This document shows, one piece after another, positions 26,528-37,708 of a DNA stretch of 64,000 nucleotides (position 1 is its first letter; the number at the start of each line of letters is the position of its first letter). The position numbers and the translations under genes are program-made. The stretch covers positions 64,001 to 128,000 of the forward strand of contig JAJRYD010000036.1 of the NCBI GenBank assembly GCA_024275955.1, given 5' to 3'. Under the pieces are notes generated by a model. The model saw nothing but the letters and a program-made list of their open reading frames with translations. It was not told where the DNA came from and ran no database searches. This DNA comes from Nitrospirota bacterium (GTDB taxonomy: Bacteria > Nitrospinota_A > UBA7883 > JACRGQ01).

Positions 26528-26815
26528 ATGGACGATATTGCGCCTAGAATAGGCTTAATGATAATACTTATCCGGTTGGCGATAGCAGTCTTTATTGGCT
26601 GGTGGCTTTTTAAGCTTGCTAGAAGAGTTCTAGCCGGCGCGGCCAAGAGTTTTTCTGGTTTTGACAAAGGGCGGTCAGCCGAGGTGGCCGATATGGTGCA
26701 GGACCCTGTCTGTGGTTCCTACATATCGCTAAATCATGCGTTGGCACTTAAAAGAGATGGTAAAACTATCTATTTCTGTTCTGAAAAGTGTCAGAATAAG
26801 TTTATAAACTCGTAA
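26528..26815 (+). CDS. Membrane-anchored YHS-domain protein
   Basis: 95 residues: one TM helix (about 8-32), a basic linker, then a YHS/TRASH-like domain (DPVCGSYISLNHALA ... IYFCSEKCQNKF). The C-G and FCxxxC cysteines are in the metal-sensing arrangement of the family. Such small proteins occur in many Gram-negative genomes; the metal and role are unknown. Starts with ATG in a region divergent from tolQ. Confidence 0.82.
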   Translation: MDDIAPRIGLMIILIRLAIAVFIGWWLFKLARRVLAGAAKSFSGFDKGRSAEVADMVQDPVCGSYISLNHALALKRDGKTIYFCSEKCQNKFINS

Positions 26816-26915
26816 TATCCTGATATCATGCATGGTGTCAATTTAAGATTTGTGGGGTCTGCTCCTTCGCTGGCTTAGCTAATTCATTTTTTTTTAAAAT
26901 GTTGCAGATTTTTGG

Positions 26916-26943
26916 TTGAAGTTGGCTGATTTCTTGGTAGTAT
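26916..26943 (+). promoter_or_regulatory. Candidate sigma-70 promoter of the atp operon
   Basis: TTGAAG (26916) and TAGTAT (26938) with a 16-base spacer lie 120 bases upstream of atpF'. A GC-rich dyad (GCCG...CGGC then TTTTTG, about 26990-27025) follows in the leader and might attenuate. Assigned by eye only. Confidence 0.35.
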
Positions 26944-27062
26944 TTGCGTTTTGAATTCATTGGCGTGCTGTTTGTTTTCGGCAAGGCCGGTGAGTGGGGT
27001 GAGGCCGTCTACTCGGCTTTTTGTTTAGTGGAACTGGGTGAACTTAAAGGATTAAATCGAGA

Positions 27063-27491
27063 ATGATAGATCTGGACTTTTCATTTTTTATCCAATGGGT
27101 AAATTTTCTGATACTACTTGTTTTTCTAAACCATTTTCTGTTCAAGCCGATTCTTGAAATGGTCGAGAGAAGAAATAAGCGGCTTGGATCGCTGAATACC
27201 GATGCCGCGCGCTTTAATGAAAAATCGGAAAACGCGATTGAGCAGTATAAGAAACTTCACGGTGAGATGAAAAAGGAATCGAGCAGTATCCTACAGTCTG
27301 CCAGACAGGAAAGCATTGCCGAGCAGGAAAGCATACTTCAAAAAGCTAGGGGCGAGTTCGCCGAAAGAGTGGAGCGCGCGCGCGGAGAGATTGCCGGCGA
27401 AGTGGAAGAGGCGAATAAAAACCTTGAGAAAGAGGCGGGCAAAATTTCAGTAGAAATTGCGGATAAGCTTTTGGGGCGAAGTGCTAAATGA
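27063..27491 (+). CDS. atpF': ATP synthase F0 subunit b'
   Basis: 142 residues with one N-terminal TM helix (FFIQWVNFLILLVFLNHFLF) and a long charged coiled coil, the peripheral-stalk b-type layout. It precedes a second b subunit, so the stalk is a b/b' heterodimer as in deltaproteobacteria, cyanobacteria and related phyla. Overlaps atpF by four bases. The a and c subunits are not upstream. Confidence 0.88.
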   Translation: MIDLDFSFFIQWVNFLILLVFLNHFLFKPILEMVERRNKRLGSLNTDAARFNEKSENAIEQYKKLHGEMKKESSSILQSARQESIAEQESILQKARGEFAERVERARGEIAGEVEEANKNLEKEAGKISVEIADKLLGRSAK

Positions 27492-28039
27492 AGACAAAGA
27501 TAGTTCTTGCCATCCTTCTCGCGCCTGTATCCGCGTGGGCCGGCGGCCTTAAGCATGCCGAAAGCTGGGAGCTTAACAGAGACGGCGCGTGGGTAGTTAA
27601 CTTCCTTATCCTTTTTTCGGGGCTTTTCTACCTTGTAAAGCGGTTTATTCTGCCGGAGCTTAAAAAAAGATCCGAAGAGATTGCGAAAAACCTTGAGGAT
27701 ACTGAGAAGGCAAGGATGGACGCGATGAAGAACCTTTCGGAGCTTGAACAAAAGCTTAGAAAATTTGAGGAAGATGCCGAACAGATGAAACAGGATGCTA
27801 TCGCCGAAGGTGCAAAAATTAAGAACGAAATTGTCGAAGAGGCAAAAGCCCAGAGCAGGCGTATCGTAGAAAAAGCGAAGGCCGAGATAGAAGCGGAAGC
27901 ATTGAGGGCAAAGATGGAGCTGAAAAGCGCTACGGCCGAGCTTGCTGTAAAAGTTGCGCGGGATATTCTTACGGAAAATATAAAGGCCTCCGACCAGCCG
28001 GTGATAGTTAAAGAATATATAGAAAGGCTTAAAGGTTAG
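27488..28039 (+). CDS. atpF: ATP synthase F0 subunit b with N-terminal signal-like segment
   Basis: 183 residues. It begins with an extra hydrophobic segment ending in AWA (residues 1-18) that looks like a cleavable signal, then an amphipathic stretch, the true TM helix (NFLILFSGLFYLVKRF, about 38-55) and a long coiled coil to the C-terminus. Signal-bearing AtpF is known from deltaproteobacterial-type genomes. ATGA-coupled to atpF' and followed closely by atpH. Confidence 0.9.
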   Translation: MKTKIVLAILLAPVSAWAGGLKHAESWELNRDGAWVVNFLILFSGLFYLVKRFILPELKKRSEEIAKNLEDTEKARMDAMKNLSELEQKLRKFEEDAEQMKQDAIAEGAKIKNEIVEEAKAQSRRIVEKAKAEIEAEALRAKMELKSATAELAVKVARDILTENIKASDQPVIVKEYIERLKG

Positions 28040-28041
28040 AG

Positions 28042-28584
28042 ATGAGAGATACCGCCGCCGCTAAAAGATATTCCAAGGCCGCTTTAGACAGCGCAGGGGA
28101 TGCTAAAGAGATAGACATGTTAGGGAGCGATCTTGCCTCTTTTGTAGAGGCTTTCAACATAGATGAGTTTAGAAAAGTTCTTATACACCCTGCCATAAAG
28201 CTGGAGAGCAAGAGAGAGATGGTCTTAAATGTCTCTGAGAAACTTAAACTCTCGGACAAATGCAAAAGAATTCTGGAAATAGTTCTTGAAAAGGGACGTA
28301 TATCTCTTATCTCCGAAATTTCTGAGAGTTTTGGTGAAATGGCGGATGAAAAGCTAAACAGGGTAAGAGTGGATGTTACTTCCGCTTATGAACTTAAAAA
28401 ATCCGAAACCGATGATTTGAAAAAAATGTTCGAGAATATGACAGGTAAGACGGCAAGTGTGAGCGTAAGTGTAGATAAATCTCTTATTGGCGGGATTGTA
28501 TCCCGCATCGGCAGTAAGGTTTATGACGGGAGTTTGAGCAACCAACTGAGGTTGATGAAAGTGAAACTGGAACAGGAGGCTTAA
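28042..28584 (+). CDS. atpH: ATP synthase F1 subunit delta
   Basis: 180 residues of the OSCP/delta fold: N-terminal helical bundle from [12 protein letters not shown], and a C-terminal part ending in [23 protein letters not shown], the signature of the family. Links the peripheral stalk to the alpha3-beta3 head. Two-base gap to atpF, one to atpA. Confidence 0.93.
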   Translation: MRDTAAAKRYSKAALDSAGDAKEIDMLGSDLASFVEAFNIDEFRKVLIHPAIKLESKREMVLNVSEKLKLSDKCKRILEIVLEKGRISLISEISESFGEMADEKLNRVRVDVTSAYELKKSETDDLKKMFENMTGKTASVSVSVDKSLIGGIVSRIGSKVYDGSLSNQLRLMKVKLEQEA

Positions 28585-28585
28585 G

Positions 28586-30088
28586 GTGGCGATTAGTGCT
28601 GAAGAGATAAGCGGAATCATAAAGAAACAGATTGAAGGGTTTGAAAAAGAAGTTGAGCTAAAAGAGGTCGGCACCGTTATCGCCGTTGGTGATGGTATCG
28701 CCCGTATATACGGCATGGAAAACGCCATGGCCGGTGAGCTTGTCACATTTCCCGGCGATGTCGTCGGCATGGTTCTAAATCTAGAGGAAGACAACGTCGG
28801 CGCTGTTCTTTTTGGCAGTGATGTTGGAATTAAAGAAGGCGACGAAGTTAAAAGAACCGGAAAAGTTGCCGAGGTTCCTGTCGGGCCGGCCCTTATCGGC
28901 CGTGTTGTTAATTCACTCGGAGAAGCTATCGACGGCAAAGGGCCGATAAAGTCTGAGTATACAGGCCTTATCGAGAGGATTGCCCCGGGCGTTATCGCTA
29001 GGAAATCTGTACATGAGCCGTTGCAGACAGGCCTTAAGGCTATTGACGCGATGATTCCTATCGGCCGTGGACAAAGAGAGCTTATCATCGGCGATAGGCA
29101 GACAGGAAAAACCGCTATAGCAATAGACACGATAATTAACCAAAAAGGTCTTGGAGTTAAATGTATCTATGTCGCTGTTGGTCAGAAACGCTCCACGGTT
29201 GCACAGATACACAAGAAGCTTGAAGAAGCCGGAGCTATGGAATACACAACTATAGTGGCGGCGACAGCATCGGAGCCTGCTCCGCTTCTTTATCTCGCTC
29301 CCTTTGCCGGTTGCGCTATGGGCGAATACTTTATGGATAATAAAGAGCATGCGCTTATAGTTTATGACGATCTTTCCAAACATGCCGCCGCTTACAGGCA
29401 GTTGTCTCTTCTTCTTCGCAGGCCCCCGGGCCGCGAGGCATACCCTGGCGACGTTTTTTACCTTCACTCGAGGCTTTTGGAAAGAGCGGCGAAGCTGAGC
29501 GATGATCTTGGTGCCGGTTCGCTTACCGCGCTTCCGATAATCGAGACGCAGGCTGGCGATGTTTCCGCCTACATACCTACAAATGTTATTTCCATTACGG
29601 ATGGTCAGATATATCTTGAGACTGACCTTTTCTATTCCGGCATACGGCCGGCTGTTAATGTTGGTCTTTCGGTTTCTCGTGTTGGCGGCGCGGCGCAGAT
29701 AAAGGCGATGAAGCAGGTCGCCGGTACTTTGCGTATAAGTCTCGCGCAGTATCGCGAGCTTGCGGCATTTTCTCAGTTCGCGTCCGACCTAGATTCCGCC
29801 ACGCAGGCACAGCTGGCCAGAGGCGTGAGGATGGTAGAAATGCTTAAACAAAAGCAGTACACCCCTTACTCTGTCGAGAAGCAGGTTGCTATCATCTTCT
29901 GCGGTACGCAAGGGTTGCTGGACGATACAGATGTCCGCAGGATCACCGAGTTCGAAGAGGGGTTTCTCTCTTATCTTGAATCTAAGCACAAAGATATTCT
30001 TGACGATATCAGAGAGAAAAAAGCTCTTGACGATGACATTAAGGGCCGTCTGACTAGAGCGTTTGAGGAGTTTAAAGCTCGGTTTTAA
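28586..30088 (+). CDS. atpA: ATP synthase F1 subunit alpha
   Basis: 500 residues, usual length. GTG start after AGGAGGC. Walker [14 protein letters not shown] near residue 170, the [22 protein letters not shown] region, and the signature [14 protein letters not shown] are present. Non-catalytic nucleotide-binding subunit of the F1 head. Confidence 0.97.
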   Translation: MAISAEEISGIIKKQIEGFEKEVELKEVGTVIAVGDGIARIYGMENAMAGELVTFPGDVVGMVLNLEEDNVGAVLFGSDVGIKEGDEVKRTGKVAEVPVGPALIGRVVNSLGEAIDGKGPIKSEYTGLIERIAPGVIARKSVHEPLQTGLKAIDAMIPIGRGQRELIIGDRQTGKTAIAIDTIINQKGLGVKCIYVAVGQKRSTVAQIHKKLEEAGAMEYTTIVAATASEPAPLLYLAPFAGCAMGEYFMDNKEHALIVYDDLSKHAAAYRQLSLLLRRPPGREAYPGDVFYLHSRLLERAAKLSDDLGAGSLTALPIIETQAGDVSAYIPTNVISITDGQIYLETDLFYSGIRPAVNVGLSVSRVGGAAQIKAMKQVAGTLRISLAQYRELAAFSQFASDLDSATQAQLARGVRMVEMLKQKQYTPYSVEKQVAIIFCGTQGLLDDTDVRRITEFEEGFLSYLESKHKDILDDIREKKALDDDIKGRLTRAFEEFKARF

Positions 30089-30091
30089 ATT

Positions 30092-30955
30092 ATGGCTAAT
30101 TTAAAAGATATAAAACGGCGGATAGGTTCCGTAAAGAACACCCGCAAGATAACCAAAGCTATGAAGCTTGTGGCCGCCGCTAAAATGCGTAAGGCGCAGG
30201 AGAGCGTTGTAATATCCAGGCCTTACCAGAGCAAGATGCTACAGGTTATCCACTCCCTTGCCGCCCACGCCAGTGAGACGGTACACCCGCTACTTGAAAC
30301 CAGAGACGATAAGAATATCCTTGTTCTTTTATTTTCGTCCGACAAGGGGCTTTGCGGCGGTTTTAACGCGAACCTTTTTAAAGGGACGCAAAGCTTAATT
30401 CACGAAAACGAAGGTAAGGGAATATTTCTTTCGGTGGTAGGCAGAAAAGCGAAAGATTTTTATGCGAATAAGAATGTAGAGATAGTTAATTCCTACATAG
30501 ATTTTTCGAGGGACATAAACCACGAACTAGCCTCCACTATCAGCAAAGATGCCGTTGATGTTTTTGTCAGCGGTAAAGTGGATAAGGTCTATATCGCTTT
30601 TAGCGAATTTAAGTCGGTTCTGTCTCAAGAGGTGGTCTTAAGGCAGTTGATGCCGCTTGCCGCGGAGGAGGATATAGATGAAAATATCCCTACTGTCGAT
30701 TATCTCTACGAGCCTTCGGCAGAGGCTATCCTTGACGAGTTATTGAAGAAATATGTCGAGGTTGAGGTTTATCAAGCTTTGCTTGAGTCATGGGCCAGTG
30801 AGAACGGCGCGCGTATGGCGGCTATGGATAGTGCCACCAGAAATGCCGGTGAGATGATAGACAGGCTTACATTGCAGTACAACCGCGCCCGTCAGGCCGC
30901 GATTACCACAGAAATTATTGAAATTGTTTCCGGCGCTAACGCCCTGGAAGGCTAG
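30092..30955 (+). CDS. atpG: ATP synthase F1 subunit gamma
   Basis: 287 residues. The N-terminal rotor helix (LKDIKRRIGSVKNTRKITKA, then MKLVAAAKMRKAQ), the middle SSDKGLCGGFNANL and the C-terminal ENGARMAAMDSATRNAGEMI are characteristic of the central rotor shaft. Three bases after atpA. Confidence 0.96.
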   Translation: MANLKDIKRRIGSVKNTRKITKAMKLVAAAKMRKAQESVVISRPYQSKMLQVIHSLAAHASETVHPLLETRDDKNILVLLFSSDKGLCGGFNANLFKGTQSLIHENEGKGIFLSVVGRKAKDFYANKNVEIVNSYIDFSRDINHELASTISKDAVDVFVSGKVDKVYIAFSEFKSVLSQEVVLRQLMPLAAEEDIDENIPTVDYLYEPSAEAILDELLKKYVEVEVYQALLESWASENGARMAAMDSATRNAGEMIDRLTLQYNRARQAAITTEIIEIVSGANALEG

Positions 30956-30970
30956 AAATTGGAGGAGTGA

Positions 30971-32368
<1,398 letters not shown>

Positions 32369-32371
32369 TTT

Positions 32372-32794
32372 ATGGATGTCGCTACCAGTTTTACGCTTGA
32401 GATAGTTACGCCGGAAGGCAAGGTTGTGGACGAAAGGGTCGAGTATGTGTCTGCTCCCGGCACTGAGGGTGATTTTGGCGTGCTGGAAGGGCATGCCGAG
32501 TTTCTTACTACGCTAAAGCCTGGTGAAATAATTTATAAAGACGATAAAGGCGAGCATTATGTGGCTGTAGGTTGGGGATATGCTGAAGTCGGCACTAACT
32601 CCGTTATTATTCTAGCGGATAACGCTGAGCGAGCTACCCAGATTAATCTGGAGCGTGCGATAGAAGATAAAAAACGCTGGGAAGATGAACTTTCAAAGAT
32701 TACGCATGCAGATGAAAGATATTCTCTTTGTGAACTAAAGCTCCAACGAGCCAATGCCAGAATTAATGTCGCTGGCCGTATTGGGAAAAAATAA
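32372..32794 (+). CDS. atpC: ATP synthase F1 subunit epsilon
   Basis: 140 residues: an N-terminal beta-sandwich (LEIVTPEGKVVDERVEYVSA, PGTEGDFGVLEGHAEFLTTL) and a C-terminal helical hairpin. Rotor subunit that contacts the c-ring and can inhibit ATP hydrolysis. Its TAA stop (32792-32794) overlaps the proposed AUA start of the following outer membrane protein gene. Confidence 0.94.
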   Translation: MDVATSFTLEIVTPEGKVVDERVEYVSAPGTEGDFGVLEGHAEFLTTLKPGEIIYKDDKGEHYVAVGWGYAEVGTNSVIILADNAERATQINLERAIEDKKRWEDELSKITHADERYSLCELKLQRANARINVAGRIGKK

Positions 32795-34365
32795 AAATTT
32801 CGGGGAGAGGCTCCAGCCTAGGGGCTCTTTCCTTTTCTCTGCTAATTTTCATTCCGCTTTCCGTTAATCTTGCGCAAGCCGAAGAACCTCTGGAAGACCT
32901 TTCCGGGTATACCATTCGTAAAATAACAATTATAAGGAAAAATGTTTTCGACCTTTCCGACCCCAAAGAGAGCGGGAAGGTGGCGCGGTTCGGCAACCGT
33001 ATCCACACCGTAACGCGGGAAGATGTTATCAGAACCGAACTGCTTTTTAAAGAAGGCGACAAGTACGACCCTCTGATTATAAGCGAGTCGGAGAGAGAGC
33101 TAAGGGCTAACGACTACCTTACGGACGAGTGGATAAAAGTGGTTCCCAACCATGAAAGTAAAACGGTAGATATTATCGTACATACACGGGATCAATGGTC
33201 GCTCATAGTTGGCGGCACCTTTGGCGGCACAGACGAAAACATAAAGTCTGGTTTAGATTTTGGAGAGAAAAACCTTTTGGGCTATGGACAGACCCTTAAC
33301 TACAGGTTTAGGTCATCCAACGCCGGTGCCGCTCACGCGGTAGGTTTTAAAGATTCCACCTTCGCGTCTACGCGCTATCTGCTTGACTTAGGGTACGACT
33401 TTACTGATTCCAAAGATATCTATAATTTGATACTCGAAAAACCTTTTTATTCTCTTTCTACCAAGTCGGCACATGGAGCGAAGGTTTTCTACAGCGACGA
33501 TAACGATGCGAATGAAAAGAAGAAACTTAAACGGTCAAGAGTCTATTACGGCTGGAGCAATAACTTTTGGGGTGAGAATATACTGCGGACCACCGCCGTT
33601 CTTTCTGTGGGGGAGCTTGACTATTTGAAAAAGGGCAAGCCGCATCTGGTAAGCAGAGACAACAAGATACTTTTTAAATTTGATTTTTTGTTTGAACCGC
33701 ACAGGTACGTGAAAGATACCTATATCGAAAGGTTTAGGATTGTAGAGGATATACCGCTTGGGCTTGGCCTTACGCTGACTGCCGGGAAGCAGTTAAAGTC
33801 GCTTGGAGCTACATCTTCGGATTTTTCCGGCGGAGTGTCGCTACGCAAAAACTTTAAATCTAGAAAGCGTGATTATCTTAAGCTGAAACTTGACCTTTGG
33901 CAGAATGACGAAAATTTTAACTACGGCAGTTATGGAGGAAGTGTCCGGTATTTCTTTAGAGATTTTAAATACCAGACATTTGTTTTTAACGCCGAAGTCT
34001 CGTACTTGGACAGCAAGATAAATAAAAAAATAATTGGAGGCACCGAAGGTCTTCGTGGTTTTAAGTCGGGTGAATTTGAAGGGAAGGGAAGAGTAGCTAT
34101 TAATATTGAAGATCGGATTTTCACCTATAAATCGGCAATTCTTGGTATCTTCGAGCCCGGGTTTGTTGTTTTTACCGATTGGGGCAACACATGGGGCGAT
34201 TACAGAGGTGATGACCTGACAAAACTTCATGGATCGGTAGGTTGCGGCCTGCGCGTAGCTCTTATAAAGGCCCCTGGCATTAACCTGATAAGGGCGGATG
34301 TAGGTTATCCTGTGACAAGACAGTCTTCCGCTGTGGTAACAGTCGGGATGGAAGGCTTTTTTTGA
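32791..34365 (+). CDS. Omp85/BamA-like outer membrane barrel protein with non-canonical start
   Basis: The first ordinary start is GTG 32980, but the same frame stays open upstream and reads a textbook Sec signal (SLLIFIPLSVNLAQA) followed by the first POTRA strand (GYTIRKITIIRKNVFD). No ATG, GTG or TTG exists in that stretch. Frame-compatible candidates are ATA 32791, overlapping the atpC TAA, or ATT 32797. About 524 residues in total: POTRA-like domain, then a beta-barrel with the Omp85 motif GGTEGLRGF near the C-terminal third and a final strand ending in a string of aromatic residues (GMEGFF). One POTRA only, so closer to a D15/FhaC or patatin-associated type than to full BamA. Confidence 0.78.
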   Translation: MKISGRGSSLGALSFSLLIFIPLSVNLAQAEEPLEDLSGYTIRKITIIRKNVFDLSDPKESGKVARFGNRIHTVTREDVIRTELLFKEGDKYDPLIISESERELRANDYLTDEWIKVVPNHESKTVDIIVHTRDQWSLIVGGTFGGTDENIKSGLDFGEKNLLGYGQTLNYRFRSSNAGAAHAVGFKDSTFASTRYLLDLGYDFTDSKDIYNLILEKPFYSLSTKSAHGAKVFYSDDNDANEKKKLKRSRVYYGWSNNFWGENILRTTAVLSVGELDYLKKGKPHLVSRDNKILFKFDFLFEPHRYVKDTYIERFRIVEDIPLGLGLTLTAGKQLKSLGATSSDFSGGVSLRKNFKSRKRDYLKLKLDLWQNDENFNYGSYGGSVRYFFRDFKYQTFVFNAEVSYLDSKINKKIIGGTEGLRGFKSGEFEGKGRVAINIEDRIFTYKSAILGIFEPGFVVFTDWGNTWGDYRGDDLTKLHGSVGCGLRVALIKAPGINLIRADVGYPVTRQSSAVVTVGMEGFF

Positions 34366-34447
34366 TGCAGGAGAACTCTCTTCTTTGACCAGCTTTTAGT
34401 TGTATCATTGAAAATATGTTAATCTCTGTAGCTGTGGGGCGGTATAA

Positions 34448-37400
34448 GTGATTGTAATTATGGCTTTAAAGCATTTTAGATTTATTACGGCGACAGGTTT
34501 GTTCTTTGCCTTTTTCCTTGCTTTGCCGGTTTTGGTTTTTGGTTCAAACGAATTTCTAGATAAGGGGGAGGACTATTTTAACCGAGGCGAACTGAGCCTT
34601 GCCTACACGCAAATTACTAAATCTCTTAAAACTATTGATAACCGTTACGATGAAATAAAGGCTCGGCTGTTTCTTGCCCGTATTCATGTAGAGAACGGTA
34701 AAATAGGGAAAGCGAGAGAGCAGTTTGCCGAGGTGATAAGCGTTTCTCCTTCTTTAAAACTCGATGAAGTAGAATATTCGCCGAACATTATTCGGATATT
34801 CAACCAGACACGAGGCCAGATGCTTGGGAGCATTTCGATAACTACACAGCCTTCCGGTTGCGATGTTTATCTGGAAGATGATGGAAAAGGTTTTAGCCCA
34901 ATCACTATTATTGATTTGCCGGAAGGAAAGCAGAGGCTTCGGATATCCAAGCAAGGGTTTAAAGACGAGGAGAGAGTTGTTTTGGTTAACCCTGGCGAGC
35001 CGGAAAATATATTTATAGAACTTGACATCAACGATATCAACCCTCCCTCAATAGCTCCCAAAAGGGTGGAAGATGCCAAGGCTGGACTGTCGCATAGTAT
35101 AAGCGCGAAGATAACGGATGATAATGCTGTCGAGCGTTCTTATCTTTTTTATAGATCTAAAAAGAATGGCGAGTTTAAACGCACTCTTATGGAGCCTGCC
35201 GTTGAGAAAGATGTTTACTATGGGATTGTGCCTTCCGAAGATGTCTATGGCGACAGCCTTGAATATTATTTCAGCAGTGAGGACGCGGGTGGAAATATTG
35301 CTTTTGAGGGTGATAGCAATGATGCCGGTAAGCTGAAGATATTAACGATAGATAGAGAGCCTCCGATAATAGAGCATGAGCCGATTGAATCTATAAGTGA
35401 TGCTTCTAGGCTTTTGATAGAGGCGGCGGTAAGCGATGACTTTGGGGTAGCGGAGGTTTCTATCGCCTACCGGACCGGAACGAGGGGCAAATATTTTATT
35501 GACAGCATGGACAAAGGGGATACCTATTCTATAGAGATACCTAAATCCAGAATACGCACAGGTATTTTTGAATACTACCTAACCGCTAAGGACAGCTCCG
35601 GCAATACGCGCTTTTCGGGAAATCAAGAGAAACCGCACAGAATAAATATATACAGGGTACGGCCATATTTTGAGGGGATAATAGTAAGCAGAGATAAAAA
35701 AGCGGGGATGCTCTCACGAAAAGTGGCTATAAACCTCGGTTCCAAGCATCGCCTTAAAAAGGGCGATATATTTTTTGTGTTTAGGATAGGTCAAGAAATA
35801 TCTGACCCAATTACCAAAGAGATTTTAAGCGTTGAAGAGATCGTTTTGGGAAAAATAAAGATACTAAGGGTTAGTTCCCGTACATCTCTGGCCGAGGTGA
35901 TAAAGGAAAATAGAAAGCTTCCTATCGGTTTGAGCGATTTTATCAGAAAGAGACCTGGAAAAACATATGGTCTTAAAGGAATGAGCGTGAAGAAAAGAGA
36001 GATAAAACTTTTATGGAACTCGAACCATTCGCCGGAAACGGCTGGTTATTACATACACCGCTCTTTTGCTATGGATGGCCGGTTCTTAAAAATCGGTAAG
36101 GTGAAAGGTATCGGCAACACTACATACCTAGATAGGAGTAGGCGAAAAAATCGCCTAGAGGACGGTGTCGAATATTACTACAAGGTTGCCGCCTTCAATT
36201 CCAAAGGTGGAATAGGACGGTTTTCCGACATGCTCTCTGTGCGTACTAAAAAGGGGCCGAACCCGCCGGCTTTATTTTCGGCATCATCCGGCGAAGCAGG
36301 GCAGATAACCTTGAAATGGTCGGTTCCATCGGACAGGGCAGTGAGAGGCTACCTTATTAAAGTGTCTGGGTCTAAAAATGGCCCGTTTACAAAAGTAATG
36401 AAAATTGATGATTCTAAAATATCAAGCTGGGTGTACGGCGGTAAACAGGTTGAGCATGGAAGAGAATATTATTTCCAGATTACTTCCATCGACAAAAAAG
36501 GGAAGGAGGGGAACAGCGCCACAGTAATTGCGAAGGGTATGAGCTTGTCAAGGCCGTCTCCGCCAACCGGCCTTCATATTTTAGCTACCGGGGTTAAGTC
36601 GCTTTTGCTTCAATGGGAGAGGCATTCCGACCCTGATGTTAAAGGGTACCGACTGTACAGATCCGGCACCGATAGAGGCTCAAGCTATCTTGTAGGCAGT
36701 GTCGACTCCCGCTTTAGAACTGACCTAAGAGTAGAAGCAGACGGTGATGGCGGGCTTTGGTTTTATTTTGTAGTTGCCGTTTCTGTTGGTGAGGGGGAAA
36801 GCGTGCCGTCTAACATAGTGAAAGCCGCTATGGTGCCTCTGCCGGATAGCCCACAGGGGGTGAAAGCCGAGAGCGGGATGGTAAGACAGGTAAAGCTTAC
36901 ATGGCAGTCTGTCGGCGCTGGAGCTGGAATGGTTTCGGGCTACGCTGTTTATAGAAGCGGCGATGGAAAAAAATTCGATCTTATCCGCAAAATACGAGGC
37001 TCCTCGAAAGATGAATTTAGCGATAACGATAACCTTGAAGATAATAAGAGCTATTACTATAAAGTGGTTTCCTACAATGTGGCTGGAATCGAGAGTATAG
37101 CAAGTCTGCTGGTGAAAGCGGTTACGCGCGGCCGTCCTTCCCGCCCTGAATCGTTGGCCGGCAGTAGCGGAGGGGCGGGGCATGCCACTTTGACATGGAC
37201 GCATAGCAATGAAAAAAATATTTGGAAATATAAAATATGGCGGAGTAAAAATGCCGATGCCGGTTTTAAACTGTTTGGCGTCTCTAAAGGCACCGTATAC
37301 AGGGACGAGCCTCTTGAGCATGGACAGAAGTATTACTACATGGTTTCGGCAATTAACAGCGGCGGGCTGGAGAGCGAGCCTTCCGAGACTGTTTTTATCA

Positions 37401-37690
37401 CCACCAAATTACCGCCGGAACCTCCGAGAGCTATAGAGGCTGTCTCTACCGCGACCGAAGTCCGGCTCAGATGGAAACCGCCGGCTTCCGGGGATGTAGA
37501 CAAATACAAGGTTTATGAAAAGAGTCTGTTTGAATCGCGGGTAGTCGCCACAGTTAAAAAAGCCGGCTACAATATCACAGGGTTGGAGCCTGGCAGTTTC
37601 CTTTCGTACTCTGTTACGGCTGTCAGCAGTTCGGGGCTGGAGAGCCGCCCTTCAAAGGCGGTTAATATAAAAACCTTGCCCAAGCGATAA
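34448..37690 (+). CDS. Large secreted TPR-PEGA-Ig/FN3 repeat protein
   Basis: 1080 residues, GTG start behind GGGGCGG (ATG at 34460 is an alternative). Order: signal peptide (to about 33); TPR-like helices (36-115); PEGA domain (SITTQPSGCDVYLEDDG, about 130-195); two Ig-like modules beginning PPSIAPKRVEDAKAGL and PPIIEHEPIESI; a domain starting FEGIIVSRDKKAGML (about 410-500) like the C-terminal part of FlgT-type proteins; then six fibronectin type III repeats from about 515 to the end, each about 90 residues with W and YY(Y/F)K/Q landmarks. Exported, probably periplasmic or surface-bound scaffold. Function unknown. Confidence 0.85.
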   Translation: MIVIMALKHFRFITATGLFFAFFLALPVLVFGSNEFLDKGEDYFNRGELSLAYTQITKSLKTIDNRYDEIKARLFLARIHVENGKIGKAREQFAEVISVSPSLKLDEVEYSPNIIRIFNQTRGQMLGSISITTQPSGCDVYLEDDGKGFSPITIIDLPEGKQRLRISKQGFKDEERVVLVNPGEPENIFIELDINDINPPSIAPKRVEDAKAGLSHSISAKITDDNAVERSYLFYRSKKNGEFKRTLMEPAVEKDVYYGIVPSEDVYGDSLEYYFSSEDAGGNIAFEGDSNDAGKLKILTIDREPPIIEHEPIESISDASRLLIEAAVSDDFGVAEVSIAYRTGTRGKYFIDSMDKGDTYSIEIPKSRIRTGIFEYYLTAKDSSGNTRFSGNQEKPHRINIYRVRPYFEGIIVSRDKKAGMLSRKVAINLGSKHRLKKGDIFFVFRIGQEISDPITKEILSVEEIVLGKIKILRVSSRTSLAEVIKENRKLPIGLSDFIRKRPGKTYGLKGMSVKKREIKLLWNSNHSPETAGYYIHRSFAMDGRFLKIGKVKGIGNTTYLDRSRRKNRLEDGVEYYYKVAAFNSKGGIGRFSDMLSVRTKKGPNPPALFSASSGEAGQITLKWSVPSDRAVRGYLIKVSGSKNGPFTKVMKIDDSKISSWVYGGKQVEHGREYYFQITSIDKKGKEGNSATVIAKGMSLSRPSPPTGLHILATGVKSLLLQWERHSDPDVKGYRLYRSGTDRGSSYLVGSVDSRFRTDLRVEADGDGGLWFYFVVAVSVGEGESVPSNIVKAAMVPLPDSPQGVKAESGMVRQVKLTWQSVGAGAGMVSGYAVYRSGDGKKFDLIRKIRGSSKDEFSDNDNLEDNKSYYYKVVSYNVAGIESIASLLVKAVTRGRPSRPESLAGSSGGAGHATLTWTHSNEKNIWKYKIWRSKNADAGFKLFGVSKGTVYRDEPLEHGQKYYYMVSAINSGGLESEPSETVFITTKLPPEPPRAIEAVSTATEVRLRWKPPASGDVDKYKVYEKSLFESRVVATVKKAGYNITGLEPGSFLSYSVTAVSSSGLESRPSKAVNIKTLPKR

Positions 37691-37708
37691 AGTGAAATGT
37701 TTTAGTCT

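Noticed and set aside
28354-29130. Minus-strand frame of 258 codons opposite atpH/atpA
   Set aside because: Lies wholly antisense to conserved ATP synthase genes and has no family features.
32804-32836. Terminator between atpC and the Omp85 gene
   Set aside because: The pairing of GAGAGGCTCC with GGGGCTCTTTC is imperfect and the region encodes the signal peptide of the next gene.
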